A stretch of DNA of 50,923 bases from Actinomycetota bacterium (GCA_016781135.1 JADDQY010000078.1:144855-195777); one strand, 5' to 3'. Shown: positions 18,669 to 26,685, counted from the stretch's first letter. Program-made: numbers and translations. Notes: generated by a model from the sequence alone, not told the origin.

Positions 18669-19813
18669 GCGGTCCCAGCTACCCCTCACCCATCCCTCGA
18701 CGCCACCTCACCCCAAGTGGTCGCCATTGCCGGAGAAGCTCCAGCGCAGCACGGCGCTGGGGGATGGGTGTCGCCACGTCTGCGGCTACGCACGAAGTCG
18801 AGCAGGCGGCGGTAGCGGCCAGGACCCCCGCTGAGTTCTTCGAGCGCCTACAGAGACCATGTGGCGGCCGGGACCGGCGAGCCCAACGGCAGCGGACCGC
18901 TCCTCGGGCGCTGAGCGGGCCTAGGAGCGGGCGAGCCGCGACCCCTACGGGCACCCACCCCGGCCCGGCTGACCTGCGGTGCGCCGACCACGCTGGCGCT
19001 CATCGCCCGGGCCAACCGAGAGGTGCCAGCGGCCCTGGTGGTGGTGCTCGCCGGCCTGCCGACGTCGTGGCCGAGCTGGGGGCCACCCAGGAGCGCGTGC
19101 GCCCAGGCCAAACGCTGCGAGATCAACGGCGAGCCAGCTGCGCGAGGTGACTGCCACCCGGCGCAGGGCCGATATGGCCCGACGGGCGGCGCAGCGGACA
19201 GCAGCAACACCTCGCTGGCCCGCCGAGGCGCCGTCACCTCCCGAACGACGCCGCTGACGCGGTTGCCTCGTGAAGGTCGTCCGTGGTGGTTCTGTTGGGT
19301 GTACAGATCTCCCACGGATGGGGTAACGCTCCTCAATACCACGACACCATCCCCGCCAGCCAGCGCTGCTTATCGCTCTGCTCTGGCCACGAACCAGTAA
19401 TAGGTCGGAAGGAAGCCAGCGCCGTAAGAGACATGAGCTGACAGCAAGTGGCGTGATGGTCAGTCGCTAAGCAGAAGTACGCCAACGGTCAAGACGTACA
19501 CCATGCCCGGCAGGACGAACAGTTGCTGCACGTTCACTTTTAGTTCTCCCGTCGGACGCCACTGCCAGAACCATCCCGGCGGCAGTCTCGGGCAGTTCAC
19601 GCGAACCGTTGGAAGAAGATGAGGGCGGGGACGAGCTGTGCCTGAGATAGAGGACCGCACGACGCCAGTTGCGGATCCTACGGATGAGCCGATTGCTATG
19701 CCAAGTAGGTTCGGCGCGAAGATCACCTTCATTCGCAACCATCAGCTTGACGCCACTGAGCACGCCTAGCCCCAGCCCGAGCAAAAAACAGGCTGTCTTT
19801 ACCTCGCCACCAC
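18669..19813. other. Gene-poor region of lower GC, no recognisable gene
   Basis: About 1.1 kb where frames are short, change often and resemble no protein I know. From roughly 19280 to 19790 the GC content drops visibly. A minus-strand frame at 19460-19738 ends in a hydrophobic helix (LFVLPGMVYVLTVGVLLLSD). An overlapping frame starting near 19817 begins with TACFLLGLGLGVLSGVKLM. Joined by one frameshift, these could be a small two-helix membrane protein, but the evidence is weak. No inverted terminal repeats, transposase remnants or tRNA were found. Confidence 0.5.
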
Positions 19814-20311
19814 TCATCGGTCGGGCCCCCGACGAGGGCGCCCCCTTTTCCTCAACCCACCAGACAGGACGCGGCCGACTGCGCCGGCAGCCGGGACCAC
19901 GGGTCGGCCCGGTCGGGCACCAGCGCCCTGTCGCCTCGTGGCGATCCGCAAGGCCCACACCACGAGAGGAACCTGCAGCGGCAGCCGGGCCCAGGCCACC
20001 ACCGGCGACCCGAGGGGGAAGCCCTCTCCCGGGATCCCGCCGTCGAGCGCCATCTGCACGTTGGCCGGGAACAACGCCACCAGCAGCGCGGCGGTGAGCC
20101 ATCCCCCCGCGGCGCGAGTGCGAGGTGGCACGAGGAGCACGCCCACCCCGATCTCCGCCATCCCGCTCACCAGCACCAGCGCCGGAGCGGAGCCGAGCGC
20201 TCGAGGGACGATGCGCTGGTAGGACGACGGGAAGACGAAGTGCAGCACCCCGGCGGTGGTCATGAAGGCGGCGAGGACGAGTGGAGACGCTCGACCGCGG
20301 CCCTCAGCCAC
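19814..20311 (-). CDS. DoxX-family membrane protein
   Basis: This is a 165-residue protein with about four hydrophobic segments: PLVLAAFMTTAGVLHFVFP, APALVLVSGMAEIGVGVLLV, WLTAALLVALFPANVQMAL and LPLQVPLVVWALRIA. The pattern GVLHF...P..Y..IVP, the GMAEIGVG segment and LFPANVQMAL are typical of DoxX-like proteins. A basic tail of about 35 residues follows. The GTG start at 20311 overlaps the lipase stop by 8 bases, so the two are probably cotranslated. DoxX proteins in actinobacteria have been tied to membrane thiol/redox balance, but the role here is unproven. Confidence 0.75.
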   Translation of the reverse strand: MAEGRGRASPLVLAAFMTTAGVLHFVFPSSYQRIVPRALGSAPALVLVSGMAEIGVGVLLVPPRTRAAGGWLTAALLVALFPANVQMALDGGIPGEGFPLGSPVVAWARLPLQVPLVVWALRIATRRQGAGARPGRPVVPAAGAVGRVLSGGLRKRGRPRRGPDR

Positions 20312-21518
20312 AGGTGGACGGGGCGTCGCGTCCGGCGAAGCGGTCGGCCACCCAGGTGAGGATCTCCGGGCCCGCCTCACCGAGGATCTCGCCGTGGTTG
20401 ACGCCGGGATAGCGGCGGTAGTCCACGACGTTGCCCCCCTGGCACAGCCGCTCGACGGCGGTGTCGGTGCTGGACGGGAACACGATGAAGTCGTTGCCCC
20501 CCTGCACGACCAGCACCGGAGCGGCGATGGCCGCCGACCCGGGCTCGTTCTGCTCCACCCGCTCGGCCCACGCAGGAACGTCGAGGGGGTTGGCCACGAG
20601 CAGCGAAGGTGGCGACTCCCGGGCGAACATGGTGGTGAGCTCGTTCAGGCACACCTCTTCGACCACGCCGATGCGCTCGATGGCAACAGGGGTCAGCACG
20701 TCGGCGAGCACCAGCTCGTCGTAGGCCTGGCTGTAGGCATAGATCCCCGAGCTGAGCAGGCCGTAGCCGAGCGAGATAGGTGCGGCCGAGCGCAGCAGGG
20801 TGCTCAGCTCCGCCGCCGGGGCAGAGGCGACCACGCCGACGAGGGCGAGCTCGGGGGCGTAGTCGGGAGCCAGCTGACCGGCGAAGAGCACGCTCTGACC
20901 TCCCTGCGAGTGGCCGAGGACCACCACCTCCTGGCCGGCGCCCGCCCCCTCGATGCGAGCCGCCGCCCGGGCGGCGTCGAGCACGCTGCGCCCCTCGCTC
21001 CGGCCCACCAGGTAGGGATGGGTGCCGGGCGTCCCGAGACCTTCGTAGTCGGTGGCCGCCACGACGTAGCCGGCATCGAGCATCTGGACCAGGTCGGGGA
21101 CCTGGACGCCGGTGCGTGACGGGGCACACACGTCGGCCACGCCCACCGACCCGTGGGCCCAGGACACCACCGGGCGAGGCTCGTCGGGGGCCGGCCCCTC
21201 GGGAGCGAAGACCACGCCCGAGACCACCACGGGCGCACCCTTGACCCCCTCGGACAGGTAGAGCACGTCCCATGCCTGGGCGCCGGGGGGCACGTCGGGG
21301 CCGGCGCGGGGGGCCAGGGCCACGAGGTCACCGGGCTCGCCCGGCGGCGGTGGTTCGGGTACCGAAGCGACGTCGGTCGACAACTCGCCCACCTCTACCT
21401 CGTCTTCGGTCGGGACCTCGGGTACCGGGGGGGCATCTTCGACCTCCCCTCCGCTGCACGCGGCCACCACCACGGCCACGACCGCCACCACCGCCATCCC
21501 CCATCGCCGCGTCGCCAT
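20304..21518 (-). CDS. Secreted lipoprotein lipase, LIP (secretory lipase) family
   Basis: This is a 404-residue protein. MATRRWGMAVVAVVAVVVAA followed by CSGG is a lipoprotein signal with lipobox VAAC. After an acidic linker comes an alpha/beta-hydrolase fold, with oxyanion region VSWAHGSVGVADVCAPS, nucleophile elbow VLGHSQGGQS, acidic residue GGNDFIVFPSSTD and histidine GVNHGEIL. The layout matches secretory lipases of the mycobacterial/fungal LIP type, so it probably hydrolyses acyl esters at the cell surface. ATG 21518 is fixed by the signal peptide and by a leaderless -10. The much longer frame that continues to 22679 is antisense to real genes. Confidence 0.85.
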   Translation of the reverse strand: MATRRWGMAVVAVVAVVVAACSGGEVEDAPPVPEVPTEDEVEVGELSTDVASVPEPPPPGEPGDLVALAPRAGPDVPPGAQAWDVLYLSEGVKGAPVVVSGVVFAPEGPAPDEPRPVVSWAHGSVGVADVCAPSRTGVQVPDLVQMLDAGYVVAATDYEGLGTPGTHPYLVGRSEGRSVLDAARAAARIEGAGAGQEVVVLGHSQGGQSVLFAGQLAPDYAPELALVGVVASAPAAELSTLLRSAAPISLGYGLLSSGIYAYSQAYDELVLADVLTPVAIERIGVVEEVCLNELTTMFARESPPSLLVANPLDVPAWAERVEQNEPGSAAIAAPVLVVQGGNDFIVFPSSTDTAVERLCQGGNVVDYRRYPGVNHGEILGEAGPEILTWVADRFAGRDAPSTCG

Positions 21519-21525
21519 CTTGCCG

Positions 21526-21531
21526 AGGCTA
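21526..21531 (-). promoter_or_regulatory. Predicted -10 (TAGCCT) of the lipase gene, leaderless
   Basis: TAGCCT on the minus strand, a 7-base spacer, then ATG 21518. Confidence 0.6.
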
Positions 21532-21626
21532 AGGGCGAGACGCCCGACGGCGGCGGCAGCTGGGCCAGCCGGGCGGCCACCGCGTTCGGCGTCGGACCGG
21601 CGCCAGCGGGATGGCACGATGGCGCC

Positions 21627-22460
21627 GTGCGTGTCCGGGCGTCTGACCACGTCGAGCTCGCCGTCCACGACCTCGGCGGGAGCGGGCCGCCGCTGGTGCT
21701 GGCCCACGCCACCGCCCTCCACGGGCTGGCGTGGGGGCCACTGGCCCCCACCCTGGGGACGAGCTTCCGGTGCTGGTCGTTCGACTTCCGGGGCCACGGC
21801 GACTCCAGCCGACCGGTGCCCCCCGAGTTCGACTGGCAGGGCTTTGGCGACGATGTCCTCGCCGTCGTCGACGGCCTCGGCCTCGAACGTGCCTTCGGGT
21901 TCGGACACTCGCAGGGAGGGACCGCCCTCCTGCTCGCCGAACAGGCTCGCCCCGGCACCTTCCGTGCCCTGTACCTCTTCGAGCCGGTGGCGCTCCCACC
22001 CGAGCCGCCACCACCTCCCATGGATGACCACCCGTTGGTGCTCGGGGCCCTGCGCCGGCGCCACGAGTTCCCCTCCATCGACGCCGCCGTCGAGCGGCTT
22101 GGTTCGAAGCCTCCGCTGGCCGACCTCCACCCCCAAGCCCTCCGCGCCTACGTCGAGCACGGGGTGCGGCCTCTCGGCGGTGGCGGCCTGGGACTGAAGT
22201 GCCGGCGCGAGGACGAGGCCGAGGTCTACCGGATGGGCGTGCGAAACCACGCCTTCGCTCACCTCGGTGCCGTGGCCTGCCCGGTCACCCTGGCCCGGGG
22301 CACTCGGAGCGAGTCCCTCAGCGCCGAGCTGGCCCGGCGCCAGGCCGGCCTGCTGGCTGACGGACACTACGAGGAGCTCGACGGCGTCGGCCACTTCGGG
22401 CCGCTGGAGGATCCGGACCGGGTCGGTCGGACCGTGACCCGGGCGCTCTTGGGGGGCTGA
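21627..22460 (+). CDS. Alpha/beta-fold hydrolase
   Basis: This is a 277-residue cytoplasmic alpha/beta hydrolase. Visible features are LVLAHATALHGLAWGPL (oxyanion strand), FDFRGHGDSSRP, the nucleophile elbow FGFGHSQGGTA and the histidine in GVGHFGPLEDP. The acidic member is not obvious by eye. The family includes esterases, epoxide hydrolases and C-C hydrolases, so the substrate cannot be assigned. GTG 21627 is chosen because it begins the conserved fold; the frame upstream overlaps the divergent lipase. A CACGAT hexamer lies 6 bases before the GTG and could serve as a weak -10. Confidence 0.8.
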   Translation: MRVRASDHVELAVHDLGGSGPPLVLAHATALHGLAWGPLAPTLGTSFRCWSFDFRGHGDSSRPVPPEFDWQGFGDDVLAVVDGLGLERAFGFGHSQGGTALLLAEQARPGTFRALYLFEPVALPPEPPPPPMDDHPLVLGALRRRHEFPSIDAAVERLGSKPPLADLHPQALRAYVEHGVRPLGGGGLGLKCRREDEAEVYRMGVRNHAFAHLGAVACPVTLARGTRSESLSAELARRQAGLLADGHYEELDGVGHFGPLEDPDRVGRTVTRALLGG

Positions 22461-22518
22461 TCCCCGACGGCCACCAGCCGCTCGCCGAGCTCTCCTCGCC
22501 GACGCCGGGTCCGCGACC

Positions 22519-22541
22519 CTGTCACACCCCCCGTCTACCCT
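22519..22541 (+). promoter_or_regulatory. Promoter with TGTCACAC element, N8, -10 TACCCT; leaderless
   Basis: CTGTCACAC (22519-22527), 8 bases, TACCCT (22536-22541), 7 bases, ATG 22549. The same element recurs at 26141. It resembles the actinobacterial DNA-damage promoter pattern TTGTCRGTG-N8-TANNNT. Confidence 0.55.
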
Positions 22542-22548
22542 GACGGCC

Positions 22549-23361
22549 ATGGCGCTTGCCGTGCCCACCTCGTTGTCACCCTCGAAGGTCTCGGCGTTCA
22601 AGAGCTGCGCGCTGGCGTTCCGCTTCTCGGTGATCGACCGCCTGCCCGAGCCGCCGTCGCTGGCAGCGGTGAAGGGCACGCTCGTGCACCGGGCGCTCGA
22701 GCAGCTCTATTGCGCCAGCCCCGCCGAGCGCACCCTCGATGCCGCCCTGTCGGCCCTCGGCACCGCCCTGGAGGAGGCACGCGCCTCGGATCCCGAGTAT
22801 CTGGCGCTGGCCCTCGACGACGACGCCGACGCCGGGTTCGAGGACGACGCCGAGCACCTGGTCCGCCGCTACTTCGAGATGGAGGACCCCACCGCGGTCC
22901 AGCCCATCGGCTTGGAGCTGATGCTGGAGGCCGAGCTCGGCGGCGTGCGCCTGCGGGGGATCATCGACCGGCTCGACCTCGACGCCGACGGTGAGCTGGT
23001 CGTGACCGACTACAAGACCGGGCGGGTCCCCGCCCCGCGCTTCGAGCAAGGCCGCTTCGGCGGCGTGCACTTCTATGCCTTGCTGTGCGAGGCGATGCTG
23101 GGGCGACGGCCCGCTCGCGTCCAGTTGCTCTACCTCTCCGAGGCCGTCGCCATCGTCGCCACCCCGTCGGAGCAGTCGATCCGGGGCCTCGAGCGGCGCG
23201 TCTCGGCGTTGTGGCAGGCAGTGGAGCGGGCCTGTGCCCACGACGACTTTCGGCCCCACCCCGGCGCTCTGTGCGACTGGTGCGCCTTCCGCAGCTACTG
23301 CCCGGCGTTCGGAGGTGACCCGGCTACCGCTCGCCAGCCGCAGCCCGCCGCCCCCGGGTGA
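22549..23361 (+). CDS. RecB-family PD-(D/E)XK nuclease with predicted Fe-S cluster
   Basis: This is a 270-residue nuclease of the RecB/AddB/Cas4 type. The catalytic core reads GIIDRLDLDADGELVVTDYK, giving the D...D-x-K signature. An upstream VKGTLVHRALEQLY motif supplies the conserved histidine. Cys20 (FKSC) with the C-terminal cluster CDWCAFRSYC forms the four-cysteine pattern seen in Fe-S nucleases of this group. It is a stand-alone nuclease domain, with no helicase domain. No cas genes are nearby, so a general DNA repair role is more likely than CRISPR adaptation. The promoter carries a possible DNA-damage element. The next gene overlaps its stop (GTGA). Confidence 0.87.
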   Translation: MALAVPTSLSPSKVSAFKSCALAFRFSVIDRLPEPPSLAAVKGTLVHRALEQLYCASPAERTLDAALSALGTALEEARASDPEYLALALDDDADAGFEDDAEHLVRRYFEMEDPTAVQPIGLELMLEAELGGVRLRGIIDRLDLDADGELVVTDYKTGRVPAPRFEQGRFGGVHFYALLCEAMLGRRPARVQLLYLSEAVAIVATPSEQSIRGLERRVSALWQAVERACAHDDFRPHPGALCDWCAFRSYCPAFGGDPATARQPQPAAPG

Positions 23362-24140
23362 AGTCCGCTCACACTGGTCCCCGTGCCCTCGACAGCGCGC
23401 CCGCCCTCGCCCGGTCGGCCACCCCTGCCCTCCGACGGCTCACCGGGCGTAGCTCCCCCGAGCAGGTCCGCCGTCCCGGGGACAGCCCGCTGCGCCGGGT
23501 CCTCCCAGCCCCCGTCAGCGAGCGGATCGCGGCGTTCGACCGTGCCGTCGACACCGCCGTGGGTCAGCACCTGCGGGGACGTCCGGCGGTCGACCGGTTC
23601 TTCTACACCGCCTCGGCCCTCGGCGATTTCTCGCTCCTGTGGCACCTCGTCGGGACCGCCCGGGCCCTCGGTCCGGTCCACCACGAGCACCAGGCGTTGC
23701 GCCTGGCGGTGAGCCTCGGTCTCGAGTCGGTGCTCATCAACGCCGGGTTGAAGTCGTTGTTCCAGCGCACCCGCCCCCCACGAGAGGAGCACCACCTCCA
23801 CCACCTGCGACAACCGCGCTCGAGCAGCTTTCCGAGCGGGCACGCCACCTCGGGGTTCATGGCCGCCACCCTGCTCGGCGAGGGCGCCGGATCCTTGCGG
23901 GTGGTGTGGTACGGGATGGCCACGGTGGTAGCCGCCAGCCGGGTCCACGTCGGGATCCACCATGCCTCGGACGTTGTGGTCGGAGCGCTCATCGGGACGG
24001 CGCTCGGCCGCCTGGTCCTCCGGACCTGGCCGCTTCCGCCCGCCCAGCCCGCGTCAGCGCTGCGCGCGTCGGCGCCCGGGTCGACGCGAGAAGGGCCCTT
24101 TCGTCTACGGGCCCTCTCCGTGGCTCAGAGGCCTAGTTGA
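23358..24140 (+). CDS. PAP2-superfamily phosphatase
   Basis: This is a 260-residue membrane phosphatase. The three PAP2 motifs are KSLFQRTRPPRE, PSGHATSGF and SRVHVGIHHASDVVVG. Hydrophobic segments alternate with the motifs, as in integral lipid phosphatases. Substrates of the family include phosphatidic acid, undecaprenyl pyrophosphate and phosphatidylglycerol phosphate. The first 60 residues are disordered-looking and basic. The GTG start at 23358 overlaps the nuclease stop, so it is probably translated from the same mRNA, though the two functions look unrelated. It is convergent with the gene at 24133 and overlaps its end by 8 bases. Confidence 0.85.
   Translation: MKSAHTGPRALDSAPALARSATPALRRLTGRSSPEQVRRPGDSPLRRVLPAPVSERIAAFDRAVDTAVGQHLRGRPAVDRFFYTASALGDFSLLWHLVGTARALGPVHHEHQALRLAVSLGLESVLINAGLKSLFQRTRPPREEHHLHHLRQPRSSSFPSGHATSGFMAATLLGEGAGSLRVVWYGMATVVAASRVHVGIHHASDVVVGALIGTALGRLVLRTWPLPPAQPASALRASAPGSTREGPFRLRALSVAQRPS
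24092..24115. terminator. Possible bidirectional terminator hairpin at the PAP2 3' end
   Basis: AGGGCCC (24092-24098) and GGGCCCT (24109-24115) enclose a 10-base loop TTTCGTCTAC. It lies inside the last codons of the PAP2 gene and just beyond the end of the convergent small gene, so it could stop transcription from both sides. There is no clear T tract. Confidence 0.4.
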
Positions 24141-24327
24141 CGAGAGGCTCCGGCGCGTCGTCGGAGGTCGCCAGCAAGGTGCGAACATCGAGGAGCAGGT
24201 CGGCCACCTCATCGGTGGAGACGAGCTCGCGGTGCAGCATCTCGGCCAGGCCCTTGTCGATGACGGCCAAGGCTTCGGTGATGATCTTGGGCTCTCGGGT
24301 CTCGGTGTCGGTCACCGCCTGCTCCAT
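24133..24327 (-). CDS. Small helical hypothetical protein
   Basis: This encodes 64 residues, starting MEQAVTDTETREPKIITEAL and ending TSDDAPEPLVN. The middle (ALAVIDKGLAEMLHRELVSTDEVADLLLDVRTLL) should form two amphipathic helices. The frame has good third-position GC. ATG 24327 has a GAGGGA ribosome-binding site; the track of in-frame codons upstream to 24363 is less likely. No family is recognised. Its size and helical pattern would suit a small regulatory or partner protein, but that is only a guess. Confidence 0.65.
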   Translation of the reverse strand: MEQAVTDTETREPKIITEALAVIDKGLAEMLHRELVSTDEVADLLLDVRTLLATSDDAPEPLVN

Positions 24328-24654
24328 CAGCTGTCCCTCGCCTCTCCTTCTCGGCTCCCTCACGGCTCCTGGCCCGAGGTGGTGACCGACCTGCCATCGC
24401 CTCGAAGCGAACCCACCCTAGCGGCCGGTGCCAGCGAGCGGTGGGGCGCAGCCGCGAAAAAATCAAGGACGGGACCCTGGGCGGGGTCGTCGCCACGTGG
24501 CCTATGCCGGGTTTTCCGCCCCCCGCCGACCGGGGCATCGAGAGGGCACCGCTACGCCCGCCGGCGCTGCGTCATCCGGGAGCACCGTCGGCACCGGACA
24601 CCGGTCGTCCTCCTCTCTTCCCAGCACTACCACGACCGGGACAAGGAGCCTGCA

Positions 24655-25377
24655 ATGACCGACCGCTTCCAGGACCAGATGGAGGAGAACGCTTCCGTCC
24701 TCCAGCGCCTGTCGCCCGCTTCGCTCAGCCGCCGACGGATGTTGCTCGGTGCCGGGGTCGCCGCCCTCGGGCTGGCGGCCGCAGCCTGTGGCGGCGAGAA
24801 GGACCCGTTCGTGCTCGAGGACCCCCCCGACCCGAACCTGACCACGAGCGCCCCCGGCGCTGCCGGAGGCGGGGGTGGTTAGGAGAAGCCGACCGGGGAT
24901 GTCGCCATTGCCATGACCGCGGCCAGTCTCGAGGTGCTGGCGGTCAACACCTACGCCGCCGCCCTCGATGCGGCCGGGAAGGGGGCGATCGGCGCCGTGC
25001 CTCCAGCCGTGGCCGAGTTCGCCACCACCGCCAGAGCCCCCCACAAGGCCCATCGCGACGCCTGGAACGGGTTGCTCACCGGTCTCGGCCAGCAAGAGGT
25101 CACGACCACGCCGCCGAGCCTGCAGAGCACCGTCGATGACATGTTCGGGCAGGTCAGGGACGTGGGGGGCGTGGCCAACCTGGCCCTCACCCTGGAGCAG
25201 ATCGCCGCCGACACCTACTTCGCGGTGATCCCCCAGATCAACGACCAGAAGGCCCTCGAGCTGGCCGCCACCATCCACCCCATCGACATGCAACATGTCG
25301 CCGTGCTGCGCTACGTGCTGGGCCAGTACCCGGTGCCCGACACCTTCGCCAACGCCGACGCCGCCTTCACCGGCTGA
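24655..25377 (+). pseudogene. Ferritin-like domain lipoprotein gene interrupted by an in-frame TAG
   Basis: One reading frame runs from ATG 24655 (AAGGAG ribosome-binding site 6 bases upstream) to TGA 25377 except for a TAG at 24880-24882. The first part encodes 75 residues: a cytoplasmic segment, a twin-arginine-like lipoprotein signal (SRRRMLLGAGVAALGLAA, Cys in AAAACGG) and a Gly-rich linker. After the TAG the same frame continues as EKPTGDVAIAMTAASLEVLA and a four-helix ferritin-like domain (about 155 residues, with EQIAADTYF and IHPIDMQHVAVLRYVLG). The intact protein would be an exported ferritin-like lipoprotein of about 240 residues. The TAG may be a true nonsense mutation, a base error, or a read-through codon. 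ATG 24913 could restart translation without the signal. Confidence 0.8.
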
Positions 25378-25384
25378 GCCTCTC

Positions 25385-25414
25385 GACGGTGAGGCGCACC
25401 TGCGCCTCACCGTC
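25385..25414 (+). terminator. Perfect 12-bp hairpin after the ferritin-like gene
   Basis: GACGGTGAGGCG (25385-25396) and CGCCTCACCGTC (25403-25414) flank a 6-base loop, 7 bases after the TGA at 25377. There is no T tract, but the shape suits an actinobacterial I-type terminator. It overlaps the region where the next gene might begin. Confidence 0.55.
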
Positions 25415-25456
25415 GAGCTGGGCGCCGGCCAGCTGCCGCCCGCGGCGTTGCCCGCC

Positions 25457-26140
25457 GTGTTGGCCCAGCTCCAGCGCCGCCTCGGGGTCGGCACCGTCGT
25501 GGCCATCGAGGTCGAGACCGCTCCTGACGCTCGCTCGGTCGACGCCGTCCGCCTCGACGACCTGGTCAGGGGTGCCGGGTTCGACGTGGTCAGCCTCGAC
25601 GCCTCGCCTCCGGGGAAGCTCCGCTGCTCGGCCCGCAGAGCGCGGACCCTCGCCGACTCCGTCGGCCCGGGTATGCGGGTGCTCGTGTGCGGGCTCAACC
25701 CGAGCCTCCTCGCCGCCGACGCCGGGGTGCCCTTCGCCCGCCGCGGCAATCGCTTCTGGTCAGCGGTGCTGACCGCGGGACTGGCCACCGTCGATCGGGA
25801 CCCCGACCATGCCCTGCGCTGCCATCGGATTGGGATGACCGATCTGGTGAAGCGTGCAACACCGAGCGCGGCCGAGCTGACCGCTACCGAGTACCGCGCC
25901 GGCATGGAGCGCCTGGAGCGACTGTGTGCCTGGCTGGCGCCCGGGGTGGTCTGCTTCGTCGGCCTCGCCGGGTGGCGGGCGGCGGTCGATCGCCACGCCC
26001 GGGCCGGGCTCCAGCCGACACTGCTTGCCGGACGGCCGGTCTACGTCATGCCGAGCACCAGCGGGCGCAATGCCCACGCTGATATCGACGTCTTGTGCGA
26101 CCACCTCCGCGCCGTCTGCGAGATCTCCGCACTCCGGTGA
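25457..26140 (+). CDS. Mismatch-specific (G:U/G:T) DNA glycosylase, Mug/TDG-like
   Basis: The C-terminal 155 residues form a Mug-type uracil/thymine-DNA glycosylase: VLVCGLNPSLLAADAGVPFA carries the GLNPS active-site motif, followed by RRGNRFWSAVLTAGL, IGMTDLVKRATPSA and MPSTSGRNAH. It should excise uracil or thymine mispaired with guanine in base-excision repair. About 70 residues precede this core. Their pattern (LPAVLAQLQRRLGVG, then VRLDDLVRGAGFDVVSL) recalls the end of a Rossmann methyltransferase, but I cannot prove a second domain. The start is uncertain. GTG 25457 lies after the hairpin, the open frame reaches back to 25295, and ATG 25675 would give the bare core. Confidence 0.8.
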   Translation: MLAQLQRRLGVGTVVAIEVETAPDARSVDAVRLDDLVRGAGFDVVSLDASPPGKLRCSARRARTLADSVGPGMRVLVCGLNPSLLAADAGVPFARRGNRFWSAVLTAGLATVDRDPDHALRCHRIGMTDLVKRATPSAAELTATEYRAGMERLERLCAWLAPGVVCFVGLAGWRAAVDRHARAGLQPTLLAGRPVYVMPSTSGRNAHADIDVLCDHLRAVCEISALR

Positions 26141-26163
26141 GTGTCACACCCCCTCTTCATACT
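26141..26163 (+). promoter_or_regulatory. Promoter with TGTCACAC element, N8, -10 CATACT
   Basis: GTGTCACAC (26141-26149), 8 bases, CATACT (26158-26163). The expected start of transcription coincides with ATG 26171. The layout is the same as at 22519. It begins on the base after the glycosylase stop codon. Confidence 0.5.
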
Positions 26164-26245
26164 GTTCTCCATGTGGTCCTGGAGGCGAAAGCGAACCTAC
26201 TACCCCGCCCCTGAGCTACCTCGGCGCAGACCGGGCAGGGGGAAC

Positions 26246-26485
26246 ATGGCGACAACGACGAACGGGAACGAACGAGGTTGTGAGCACTGCGTCGCCACAC
26301 TGGCCCATTGCCACGGCACCCTCGTGCTGCACGCCGACGGCAGCCTCGACTGCGATGAGGCGAGCACCTGTCAGCTGGAGGCTGGCTGGCACCAGTGGTG
26401 GGTCTCGTGCACCGAGCTCGAGCCGGCATGCGGCTGCACGGGCGACGATCACCCCCTGGTCGAGCTCGCGGCCCAGGCAGCCTGA
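26246..26485 (+). CDS. Small Cys/His-rich hypothetical protein
   Basis: This encodes 79 residues with ten cysteines and several histidines: CEHCVATLAHCHG, DGSLDCDEASTC, WWVSCTELEPACGC. The spacing suggests at least two metal sites, probably zinc. The ATG at 26246 has an AGGGGGAA ribosome-binding site. An in-frame ATG at 26171 coincides with the predicted transcription start, but the codons between use many A/T third positions and rare AGA/AGG/CTA codons, so I treat that part as leader. The gene follows the DNA glycosylase and sits under a possible damage-type promoter. Function is unknown. Confidence 0.7.
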   Translation: MATTTNGNERGCEHCVATLAHCHGTLVLHADGSLDCDEASTCQLEAGWHQWWVSCTELEPACGCTGDDHPLVELAAQAA

Positions 26486-26685
26486 TGGCTGAACGGGCAC
26501 GGTCGAGGCGCGCCGACACAGGCCTGCAGCTGGCGCTCTTGGAACCCGAAACGGCGTCTTGGCGCCTCGACGACCAGACTCGGGAGGTCGGGCGTCGAGG
26601 GGTGGCCGAAGCTCGGGCCGCGCTTTCTCGTTCGGCCGGGGGGCGCCACGCCAGCGAGCACCGGCACCGGGTCGAGGCGGCATGA
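26485..26685 (+). CDS. Small basic hypothetical protein, coupled to the Cys-rich gene
   Basis: This encodes 66 residues; its ATG overlaps the previous stop (TGATG), a sign of coupled translation. The sequence is basic at both ends, with a middle section TGLQLALLEPETASWRLDD then REVGRRGVAEARAALSRS that should be helical. No domain is recognised. The tight overlap and consistent codon bias support a real gene. After it, 26686-26857 holds no gene that I can see. Confidence 0.6.
   Translation: MAERARSRRADTGLQLALLEPETASWRLDDQTREVGRRGVAEARAALSRSAGGRHASEHRHRVEAA

Noticed and set aside
21519..22679. Minus-strand extension of the lipase frame to 791 codons
   Set aside because: The part upstream of ATG 21518 is antisense to the alpha/beta hydrolase gene; the lipoprotein signal fixes the start.
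22549..23361. Cas4 as identity of the RecB-like nuclease
   Set aside because: The Cys pattern and fold would fit, but there are no cas genes or repeats nearby.
26171..26245. Leaderless start at ATG 26171 for the Cys-rich gene
   Set aside because: The -10 spacing fits, but the 25 codons have poor third-position GC and several rare codons, while ATG 26246 has a good ribosome-binding site.
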